The position numbers were made by a program, and so were the translations under genes. 64,000 nt of DNA from NCBI RefSeq assembly GCF_963422355.1, contig NC_085099.1:878613-942612 (forward strand). The letters are read 5' to 3'. The notes below the pieces were generated by a model. That model was given only the letters and a program-made list of their open reading frames with translations. It did not search any database and was not told the origin of the DNA. This document shows, piece after piece, positions 43,828 through 53,973 of this stretch; position 1 is the stretch's first letter; each line of letters starts with the position of its first letter. The stretch comes from Corticium candelabrum (taxonomy: Eukaryota; Porifera; Homoscleromorpha; Homosclerophorida; Plakinidae).

Positions 43828-46401
43828 GTTTTCTTTATCCAGGGAAAACCTTCGGTATAGCCCCGATCTTCCAGGTACCCTGCATTAAATATGTTACGAA
43901 AACTAAACTATAAAAAAACACTACGAAAGAATACTAAACAATAATGAAAAAGTCAAGTAAAAAATTTAAGAAGTCTCTGTTTAAACAGACGAAAAAGTCT
44001 CCTGTCATTGATCTCAATGATGCTGGGAGAGAATTCCATAGCTGTTGGGATCTATGACTAGGAGATCGTTTCAGAGCTTCTGTTCGAGGTCTGCTGACAT
44101 AAAGTCTCATATTAGACAACCTTGTGCTATAGCCTGTGTCAGATTGTCTAAACAAAGACTGGAGTTTCGTTGATGACATTCCATGCATCGCTCGAAATAC
44201 TCGTTGAATCAAGGCGAGCTTGTGTCTGACCTGGTAGGGAGTAACGTGAAACTTTTGGTAGATTTCTTCAACGTTTCCTGTTCTTTCTCAAATTGGAATG
44301 AGTGCAACGGCTTTCAATGCAGGGTACTATGTACTGTCCAACTACTAGTAGTGTTCATCAACTAAACTAAGCTAAAATTGAAACTCGTGTAAAACAAAAT
44401 GAGTACTACACTTAAGCACTACAGTGTACAAGCAAAGCCTCCAGTACCAGCTAGTAGCTGAAGTACTGGGTGGCAAAGAGGTCACATCTGTTGTCTTCAG
44501 ACAGCGAAGATAGTTTTTTTAGAGATGACTCTAGCATTGCACTTCTGGAGCTGAATAGAAAAGCATTTGGACCAGAAGTTGATAAACTCCGCAGCGTTCG
44601 GTCGTCCCACTTTGTCTGATGACTTCTTTGCTAATTTGCACAGGAGTTTCCACCCATCGATCCCCCAAGCTCCAAAATACTCCATTACCAGTGGGGTTAC
44701 AGTGGCAATTATGCCACCTGGTAATTGCTGCTTACTGTATTTCTCTTTCTTTCTGCCTGCTCTCTTTTCTGCAGCGGCACCACTAACACCAGCAGATGAT
44801 GGAAAGATGTCACTACTCCAAGGGTGGGCGAGGGAGATATCAAGGTCAACGTTGTTTCCAATGTCTGAGTCAAAAAATACTATGTATGGTCTGTTGTCTG
44901 TGGTTGTATAACGACTCCTCGGCTCCCTGCGGTGGTGGATATGCAACCCACGGAAACAATCAGACCAGACGGACGAAATCGATTTGTGAGACCATACCGG
45001 CCCGCCACCAGTCTTACAGGTCAGCAAATGGTATCCACTGTCATCTATAAGAGCTCCACAATTGCATGTCGTTGTCCAGCTGGAGAAGGCTATGGGCAAA
45101 CCCAAACGAAGGAAGGACACCAAGCGAAAATTGCAAGAATTGAGTGCGAACACTTCCAATGTAGGGATAGCATTAAGCCAAGCCCCAGCGCCCTTACCTG
45201 TTGTTGAGCGTAGGTGGGCTGCATCTTTGGCAGTGGGGGCATTTTCGAGTAGATACTGAGCATTAGAAGAAGCAGTGACAAAAGATAGCTTTTGTTGAAC
45301 TTTCCCAGTACATGGCAGGTAGTCGGAGATATTTTCTTGGAGGAACAGACCTTGCTTTGGCCTCACTGATTAGAGTGGTTGAAGAGCTTAAGAGACTGTC
45401 GATGATAGGTTGTAACACAGGGAATCGGAATGGCAGCTCTGTAAAAGCATTGGCCCAGGATGCAACAAAAGCTGGTTGTCTCATTGACAACATAGGAATC
45501 ATCCCGAAACCGCCCATTCTGATGGGTAAAGAAGCCTGATGCCAAATCCTGTCATCAACCATGTCATAGCCTAAGAGGTGAGAGAAGGTTTCTTTTGTCC
45601 CAGAGTCATGGATTGTAGAAGCATGAACTAGCAAATCAGGATGGACTGTCTGGGCCAAATGGTTTAAGGTTGGGGACGTAACAGCATCATAATAGCAGCA
45701 TTGCACTCTGAACACCATCCAATTTGGTAAGCTGATTGCACAGTGAGAGCTTTGACTAGGCTATGGTGGCACAAGAGGACGTAACGAATGACATCGAACC
45801 AATCGGAGAAGCAAGGAAGAGTGCATGCTCACAAGACACAGGAATTTCTTCAAACCCTTCAACAGCAGTCGAGGACGATTGAGAGAATATCTCGCACTTT
45901 TTGTCTGCTATGACCAGATTGATGGCTGAGAAGGTCTGCTTCAAGTCATGAAACGCAGCCAAAACAGATTTCGCCCCTCCCAGCAAAAATACGTCATCCA
46001 GGTAGGCCAGTACGCATACTTGAGAGTGGGATTTCTGAATCTTAGTTAAGACTGGATGAATGGCCATAGCAAAAAGAACAGGACCCAGAGGGTCTCCTTG
46101 TTGAACTCCCTCCTCAGATGGAATTACTACGGTAGAAGAACCCTGCATGAAGACAAGGGAGCTGGGTTTGCCATACATTTGAATCGCATGGTTGTACAAG
46201 TCAGGAAAGGTAAGAGAAACTTGTTCCATGATCTGGTCTCTGCTGACAGAATTGAACGCATTCCTAACATCTGACTTCAAAACTGTCCAATTGGGATTAG
46301 ATTCCAAAGTGAGACTTATATGATGCGCTATCAACTCTGTACCACATTTCGTAGACACACCATGCTGAATGGGACAGAAAACTTCAGTAAACTCTTCCTT
46401 T

Positions 46402-46465
<64 letters not shown>

Positions 46466-47682
46466 AGACTGTGGTCATGATTTGGATGAATACACGGATA
46501 CCATCTTTTAACCTGTAAATATGGGGTGGACCTGTGTGGTCTCACATTTCAGTCTTAAATGGGTTGAGTGAATGCCTGTCTGACCTTCACCTTCCCCATC
46601 AAACAGAACCAAGACATCAATACATCAATACTGAAGGGTGTCCAGACATTACAATTTTTGATCCAAATACTGGACAAAATTTGGATATTGATGTGTCCCT
46701 GGCTCATCCGTGGAGTCAGGACATTATTAGGAGGGCTAGCAAAGAAATGGTCATGCTGCCACGACAAGAGAAGAAAATAAAATGAAAAAATATTTAGAAG
46801 AGCTTGTTCCAGGAAGATATGTATCAAGATGTGTTCCTCTTGTGATAGAACATTTTGGGAGGTGGGGCACGAAGGCAGAGAATTTTTGCAGCATTTGTCA
46901 CAACAGTCAGCAAATCCAGAAGCCAATTTTAATGCTTCTAGGTTCATGTCGTATTGGAGAAAAAGTTTTCTACAATTCTGCAAAGATGCAATGCCAAAGT
47001 TATTCTTAGAAACTTTCAAAACTGTTACCTAATCATGGTGATTTAGATAGATTATCTGATTTTGACATTCAAGGTCAAGTCCATTAGTTAATGACTTGTT
47101 GTTTGCAAGGACTGATTTGTATTTGAAAAATCCTAGCATATGTACAAGTAGAATCTGTATGAGAATAAATTATCTGTCTGTCTGTTTGTGTAAAACCCAA
47201 GTGCAATTATCTAATTAAAATGCTTCTAATGTTTGGAGAAACTGAGTTTAATAACATAGAACTTACAGTCATGCTGCTGTTGTTTATATCAGACTGCAAC
47301 AAACTATGATAGCTTTTGTATACAGCACATCTAGTTTAACTTCAGTAATGTACACTTTGCCAATTAAATGACTGGGGTGTGGGTGAATGAAATATGAAGT
47401 ACGTATGTTTTATGTGTAATATATTTATACTTGAAAGGTTGTATCTAATTACAGAGAGGGTGTAATATCAAGATCGCGTTCTCCTCGTGATAAGCGCATA
47501 GGGATGCAGTCTGGAGAGGACTCGGATACTCTATATGAAGTTGCTGGACCTGCTCCGGTACATGTACAGATCATTCTGTTTTATTGTGATAGCTGACCAG
47601 ATGTGGTTTGTTTGTGCAGCCTGCTGACATCAAGATTGTAAATCCTGCGTATCACCCGTACAGAGATACTGATGCTGTATGA
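43202..47682 (+). CDS. Small spliced poly-Cys, Tyr-motif protein (85 aa)
   Basis: Assembled from four in-phase exons with normal GT-AG ends: 43202-43242, 43385-43439, 47459-47557 and 47620-47682. The N-terminus MSCFWKTLCCCCCRERE looks palmitoylated. The rest is hydrophilic and disordered, with Tyr motifs YESV, LYEVAG and NPAYHPY, an RSRSPR stretch and a C-terminal DAV that could be a PDZ ligand. There is no signal peptide or membrane segment. I know no named family. The 4-kb second intron contains the LINE cluster 43791-47190. It is divergent from FYVE-PH B, with 323 bp between starts. Prediction rests on splice logic alone. Confidence 0.6.
43791..44225 (-). mobile_element. CR1/L2-like LINE 3' fragment with (TATC)n tail
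   Basis: The minus strand encodes RVFRAMHG..., then SHRSQQLWNSLPASLRSM and a short hydrophobic end, the usual C-terminus of CR1/L2/Jockey-group polymerases (LWN.LP..LR). It ends GGATAAAGAAAACATC followed by (TATC)n at 43791-43826 in plus coordinates, a typical microsatellite-like 3' tail. Only the last part of the element remains. Confidence 0.75.
44480..46401 (-). mobile_element. LINE with restriction-like endonuclease, copy 2
   Basis: Minus strand: RT (SDVRNAFNSVSRDQ, GVQQGDPLGPVLFAMAIHPV, intact LAYLDDVFLLG) at 46380-45756; thumb/linker 45718-45263; Cys-His cluster (CNCGALIDDSGYHLLTCK) and nuclease core (RPYIVFFDSD...LDISLAHPW) 45366-44497. Frame breaks separate the three parts. The 5' end stops at the (TCTG)n array 46402-46465. 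Clearly the same family as copy 1 (29740-31984) but with the catalytic YLDD kept, so this copy is probably younger. Confidence 0.82.
46402..46465. repeat. (TCTG)n array between two LINE copies
   Basis: About 16 TCTG units with one T variant. LINE copy 2 (minus) and LINE copy 3 (plus) have their 5' sides on either border, head to head. Confidence 0.9.
46466..47190 (+). mobile_element. LINE endonuclease-domain fragment, copy 3, plus strand
   Basis: Plus-strand frames read GLSECLSDLHLPH.TEPRHQY, CPDITIFDPNTG..LDIDVSLAHPWSQD and VPLVIEHFGRWG, the same nuclease region as copies 1 and 2 but strongly diverged and in the opposite orientation to copy 2. Ends AATAAATTATC then (TCTG)3 near 47165-47188. 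Confidence 0.75.
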
Positions 47683-48397
47683 TGAAACTCATCAGTCTAT
47701 GAATTAATTGGATGTGTTCGAGGTCTATAGATATATCTCTGTTGATTTCCTAGCCCATCAATTTGAAGTTAAGATTTTAGCCTGATTATGAATGTTACTA
47801 TTAAATGGCAAGGGCAAGAAATGAAAAATTAATGCCACCAAATGCTTGGATCCTCACATTTATTTCTTAGCACAGCAGGAGATGTATATTGAGTGTAACT
47901 GATTTTGTTTCTACTGTTCATATCTAATGCACTTTCTATGAAAATATGTTCCTTCTTAATTTGTGATATTCGATGGTACACCTGCAAACAGAAGACAGCA
48001 ATGCCAGAGCTGTATCTTATTGGGATGTTGCAAAGCAATTGATGTTTCCAACTATTTTAATATAATTTGGACAATATGAAGCAAACACAGATATTAACCC
48101 ATAGTATTAGTATGCAAGTAAGGTTGCAAAAAAATTGAATCTGTAATTTACATTTATGCAATCAAACTGCTTGTTGTCCTTGTCCATCAGTAGGTGAGAT
48201 GCTCAGGAATCTCCAGCTTCACTTGGTAGAGTTTTTGTTATAAAGAGCCACAGACGACTAGCATAATTTGAGAACCATAGTCACTAGTTTGCTGTCACGT
48301 GAAATAAATTAGTAATGACACATCACATTAGCTTCATAGCAGCTCCCCATTGAAATCCAGCAGATAGGAACTGACAGTCTCACATTACAAACAACAA
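47683..48397. other. 3' flanks of small gene and receptor gene
   Basis: Convergent genes; nothing else recognised. Short frames here have no support. Confidence 0.5.
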
Positions 48398-49903
48398 CTA
48401 TGCATTCTTTGTATTATCTAACCATTCTTCAACATTTTCATAACTATCGGAGTCTCTAACGGACGATGGTTGTAGTGCTTTTGACTGACTATGATCACTG
48501 TAGGATGTCTGGCTTTGCATTGGTACATAGCACTCCCCATTTTCACCATCAGTGTAAACAACTGGCCTGTCAATTTCCATAGGAACATACAAACTGTTAT
48601 CATGGTTACTACTATTTGAATTGACAGTGGATACACTAGTTTTCTGTCGAAAATCTGAAATTACTGGACGAAGATACCCATCAGTAGCTGTTGATCCAGT
48701 GCTCTTGGTCTTGGTCACCTCTTTCTTTTTGAATCTGGGACTTGGAATTGGCTTGCCAGCTTTCCTGTGCCCGTGCGCTGGAGACCTGACTGTTGGAGAA
48801 CTTGGATCATCATACATTGCTCTGTCGTGAATTTCATCAGCAGACATCATCTTCCTCAATGCTGACAGCTGCGGTTTTGGTGGTGGTCTTGGTTTTATTT
48901 GTTTACTTCGATCTAGTGTTAAACCTGGAGGATATAGAAATGGCTCTGATGATGACCGTGTCCTCGTCAGTTGCTGTTTGTGTATCCTTTCATGCCTCAA
49001 CAAAGAAGAAATCCCAGGTCCAAAATCAAGGTCTGAATTCCTCCTGGGCACAGTCATCACTGGTGGTCCATCAACAAATGCATAATCATAAGCAAAACTA
49101 GACCGCGCTTTGGCTCCCAGTAATTCTGGATCACTCATTGCTCTCTTTGTTGGCAACTTGGCTGGTAGTCGAATTGCCTGGAGATCCACAGGTAAAGGCT
49201 CGACATAATGATGAGTTCGAGAAGACCTTCTTAACTTTAGACACAAAATAATGCAGACAATAATACTAACTACAGCAATAGTCGATGTAACAGCCAGACC
49301 GACTATATACAATACATTGTTTGAGTTTGAGTCGTCACCCTTGCTGCTAGATGATGGATTTGTTGACATAACCATGGTTGTTGTGATTGCCGTTGCTCTA
49401 GTCATTGTTATATTTACAACTGTCATAGTTGCCAAATCATCAACACTTTCTCCAGACATTATCGAAGACTGGACTTTCACTGAGGCATTACTGACAGAAA
49501 CAGTGCTCCCATTTACCACTATACTGAACCGCGCCTGCAGCTGCTCTGATGCTAAAGACAAAGTGAATATATACTCCCTCGGATTTCCTACTTTATAGGA
49601 ACTGGAGCTGTCAATTATTGTCACAGGGTGGCTGAACATAACGTGGAAAATAATCAAGCTCGCTGTAGGCTTGGGCACACTCAGAAGAGAAGACGCATTC
49701 ATTACAACTTCGAGCTTCTGTTGTGTTCCATTCCTTGTTGAGTTACAGTAGACTGTAATATTCCTCACTTGATCGTGACTGTGACGAGGACTGAAAGAAA
49801 GCGACAGTTCCCTACGGTCGGTAAGGACACCGCATCCATCGCAACTAACAGTGCGGACAAAAACCGAACTCCACAGAATGATCAACAACGCTGTTTGCTT
49901 CAT
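48398..49903 (-). CDS. Intronless type I membrane protein with SH2/SH3-binding tail
   Basis: Start at ATG 49903 (MKQTALLIILWSSVFVRTVSC) gives 501 aa with a good signal peptide; the upstream in-frame ATG at 49981 would bury it. The ectodomain (about 21-196) has a few Cys, many N-x-S/T sites and a Ser/Thr-rich stalk; no named fold is evident. Transmembrane segment about 197-222 (VLYIVGLAVTSTIAVVSIIV). The 280-aa tail holds KPRPPPKPQ (SH3 type), two YVPM (p85 PI3K SH2 type) near the end, SYENV (Grb2 SH2 type), several RSxSEP/RAMSDPE 14-3-3-like sites. Such a tail suggests a receptor or docking protein coupled to tyrosine kinases. No kinase domain. Function inferred from motifs only. Confidence 0.78.
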   Translation of the reverse strand: MKQTALLIILWSSVFVRTVSCDGCGVLTDRRELSLSFSPRHSHDQVRNITVYCNSTRNGTQQKLEVVMNASSLLSVPKPTASLIIFHVMFSHPVTIIDSSSSYKVGNPREYIFTLSLASEQLQARFSIVVNGSTVSVSNASVKVQSSIMSGESVDDLATMTVVNITMTRATAITTTMVMSTNPSSSSKGDDSNSNNVLYIVGLAVTSTIAVVSIIVCIILCLKLRRSSRTHHYVEPLPVDLQAIRLPAKLPTKRAMSDPELLGAKARSSFAYDYAFVDGPPVMTVPRRNSDLDFGPGISSLLRHERIHKQQLTRTRSSSEPFLYPPGLTLDRSKQIKPRPPPKPQLSALRKMMSADEIHDRAMYDDPSSPTVRSPAHGHRKAGKPIPSPRFKKKEVTKTKSTGSTATDGYLRPVISDFRQKTSVSTVNSNSSNHDNSLYVPMEIDRPVVYTDGENGECYVPMQSQTSYSDHSQSKALQPSSVRDSDSYENVEEWLDNTKNA

Positions 49904-50621
49904 TAGACTTGTATGATTGCACAGTGAGGTGATCTTGGACGGTTCTTCCGTTATAGCAACAGTTCTTGTACCCGGAAACAACTCGCAACGTTTAGACCGT
50001 CATTGCAGGAAAGAGAGTGACGTGAGGTGACCGTATCTAAATTTGGCAGCCCTACCACGAACCGCTACTTACACTCACAAATGAAACTGACGTAAGGAAC
50101 GAAATTATTCGACGCAGTTAATATCTGTCACAGAAGTTGAACTTCCGGTAGGACGGATGTGATCTTTTGTTCTCATCGGAAAAAAATGTGAATCACACGA
50201 TAGCCGGCCTACCTCTTTGTTGCTTTCGGTGGTCCTTCCGCGCGAGGATAGCAACGGGACAGAGCCGTAGTATAACAGCCCTGTGTGACTGTATCACGTG
50301 ATGTTTCTCTCTAGGACGCATGATTTCGTTCGTGAATTTGCCACGTCGCGTCTAGCCTCGTTGTCATTCTACGTCGTGATCTGAGACTGTAGCGTGCACG
50401 TGACGGATGCGTGACAAAGATTTCTACAACAGATCTGTAGCAACTAGGCACAGTTCTCTCTTTATTTCCAATAGCAGCATCTAGTGGTCTGGAACAAAAA
50501 ATGTACAAGTGTAATATTTAGTTGGCCAAAACAACAAGGCAAACGCAGCAAACCTCCGCATCATTGTTGTTCGGAAGTTCGAGGCTCAGTAGACTACGTT
50601 GGTGATATCAATCACATCAAA
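49904..50621. promoter_or_regulatory. Divergent promoter region, receptor-like gene and CDC73
   Basis: 718 bp between start codons. Contains TATCACGTGATG near 50290 and several CGT-rich words. No other gene seen; the minus frame 50311-50508 is unsupported. Confidence 0.4.
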
Positions 50622-52224
50622 ATGGCGGATGCTCTGTCTCTTCTTCGGCAATATAACATACAGAAGAAGCCGATAACTGACAGCGATGGTCACATAATTT
50701 TTGATCAGTTTACTTTTCCCAAAGGAGTCAAAACGAACTACCTTATCTACAAGTAAGTCTTGCAACTGAATTTCAATTGTTGTAGCAGCATTAGCTACAC
50801 CTCTTGTATGAAGGACAGGCAAAGATGGCGTGCCCAAAGACTATTATACGGTTGAATCACTGCTATTTTTGCTGAGGAATGTCACTCTGTCGTATCCTTT
50901 GTACGTTCAAAAGGCCGTGGTCAGTATAATGTTGTAGTGCAGTAGTAGCATATCCGTTATGATCAGGTCTGTGTCTTCAGGCTCAAAAGATACCTGTTGT
51001 TAGGCTGCCAGACAGGAGGGTGCGTCGCATTTTAGAGACTTACTAACAGTTGAAATATTTTTTGTTCAGGGCGTTCTTTCTTATTTGAATGGAGAAGTTG
51101 GTATGATCATTGTTGATATCTGATTCTGCTGTCTAACCTTGAATAAATTATCGAATAAGTAAATGAAGAAAAATTTAACTTATTGTTTGACTTGAAAGTT
51201 CTACTAGTGTCATCATTTAATTGCTATGACAGTGTCTTGTGAGGAAACTTTCTATGGATTTAACTTGTCAAGTTTCCGTTTGACCAGAATGCTGAACTAG
51301 TGCATAATTTCAATTTGTTGTATCTAACGTGCCTGTGTACATATTTTTTACTTCTGGGCTGATACAGTAACTGAAGTGTAGTGGGGTGGGGTGGGGTGGG
51401 GGTGGGGCTTACGAATGTGTGTAAATTGCAGTGAAACAAGTTGCTGTAGATTGATCATTGATCCAATAATGGAATGGTTTATTCGACGCTTTCTACTTGT
51501 ACAGACACATCTGCCAGTGTTGACAAGAGTGCTCCTCTTGAGTTGGGTGTACAAAGAACGGCTACTCCTTCTACGGCTGCCAAACGACCAGCACAGTCTG
51601 AAGCAGAGATCTCAGCGAAGAAACAGAAACTAGAGGTAACACATTGACGTATGACACTCGGATAGATAGGAGTTAATTTATGATCGTGGTAGGAACAAGA
51701 GGAACGAATGAGACAAGATAAGGTAAGAGTTCTGGGTAGGTCTTGCTTTGTTTGTTGACGTATTATGTTGGATTGCTTAGGAGAGAATTGCTGCTAAGCT
51801 TGATGCTCCAGAGCAGACAGAAGTGATTACAGATAAAATAAGGTCGGTGTTAACTTGCCCAGCCACTAACAATCAGCTGTGCGATGTTGTCATCATTGTG
51901 TATACAGTATTTCTGTTAATTGTTTTGTGACCAACTACATTAAATGTTATCGAACTGGTTGACTGGTCACATGTTTTTTGTTTTTATTGTGTTTGCAATA
52001 AGAGACTCCGAGTAGTGCACTTATGGTTTAGTTGTTACATATTTATGGACATATTGCTTGCCTGACGTTCGAAAGTATCTCTTATTGCTTGTTGTTTGTT
52101 AGGTCACTAAGTGACACTCTTTCTGCTGAGAAGATTGCGGCTATCAAGGCTATGCGTTTGGCAAAGAAGAGAGCTACTATAAAATCTGCTGATGACGAAT
52201 TAGATCGACCTGCACCGCCACAAC

Positions 52225-52296
<72 letters not shown>

Positions 52297-53891
52297 TGCG
52301 ATAGCTCAGTTGGTTAGAGAGTCATCTTAGGGAGTGATTACATCCAGGACCGTGCAGGGTTGCATGTTCAAGTCACAGTGATGGGCGAGCTATGGCATAA
52401 TTTCCTTGGGCAAGAAACACACAATTGCCTCTCTCGACTGTGGAGAATAAATGAGTACAAAGGCCTCCGACTGCGACAAAGTACATCAGCCACTGGGGTC
52501 TGGTGGGACTTCGGGTGTCCACACCACAGTTGGCGTTGCAGTCAGTGCTCCTGCAAGCACCTGGCCAGGCTCCAGGAGATTGCTTAGCACCGCCCATAGC
52601 TCTTCATTAGTGCACAGGAACCTAGCCATCTGGCTGGGGGCATTACCGTTAAACGGCAGCTTGTTATCCATTTGCCATTCCATTCCGTGTGTGTGTGTGT
52701 GTGTGTGCGCGCGCACACGCGTGCGCGTGCATGTGTAGTCACATTGATCGTTTCTGAACGAATAAATTTAAGGTAATATATGGAAAGAAAGATGTTCAAA
52801 TAGTTGGAATCTTAAAGAGTGTTTGTCTATCACGCCTTTCTTTTGTCCCAGTGTGGCATAGCACAATTTGTCAGAAAAGATGGAATAGGGCAGGGACTTA
52901 CTTCATAGCTGAAGAAGCTGTTTGTAATCAGCAATAGAATCTCACATTGTTGTGGTCTTAAAATGGTCACAACTTACTGTAGAGAAGAATACTTTACGAA
53001 GCATTTCAATAGCATTTACTGTTTTATTTGCTCAATTTCCTGCAGCAAACTATGTGCAGAAGTTGAAAAGGATGACACAGGGGCTTGCTATGGTAGTAAC
53101 TGATAAGAGATGCACTCAATCTCTGGTATGTGTTTTTGTGCATATGGCATAGTGAGCTTACTCCACATGATAGGTTGCATTACTTTTGGGTTGTAGTTGG
53201 GGGGAGGAGGTTACATGACATGACAGGATGTAGAACATAGTATAGTTAGAGTTTGATGTGTTGGATTATGAAATGATGAACTGATATTGGTTGAGCAAGC
53301 ACAAGGTGCTACAGCGTTCTCATCCGTCGTGTGTAATTTTATTGCACAACATGTTATTGTAATGTGCATCGGGGTTATTTGATATGCTGCACATGCCAAT
53401 TGCACAACTCTATTTTGAGGAAACTGTTGCATATTGATAGCAGTTTTATATGTTGACTTATTAGGATGACAGACTATTTCTAGCTGCTGATGTTGATGTC
53501 ACAAGAGATATTGTCACACGTGAACGCATACACAGAACGAGGTCTACTGTGCTACACAGTTCAGGAAAGGTTGTAGATATCTTTGAACGGTTGCATGGAA
53601 AGGCATTATCTTGCCTTTTGTAGGCATTTGGAAACGTTCTTTCAATCCTTTCATCAGTCAAGGCAAGAGAAGAAGGAGGGAAAAGGCCAGTAATTGTGCA
53701 GTCAGAGGTATCACGTTTTAAGAGCGAAATGTTTAGTATTTGTGATGTGTGATGAATATGATACAGAATGATGCTGGAAAAGAGAAGAGAAATGCCGCCC
53801 CTGCATCATACAGTAGATACGATCAGGAGAGGTTCAGAACATCTCAAGGTGTTTGATAAGAAATGCAGTGTGTGATTGTGTTGTATTTATG

Positions 53892-53973
<82 letters not shown>

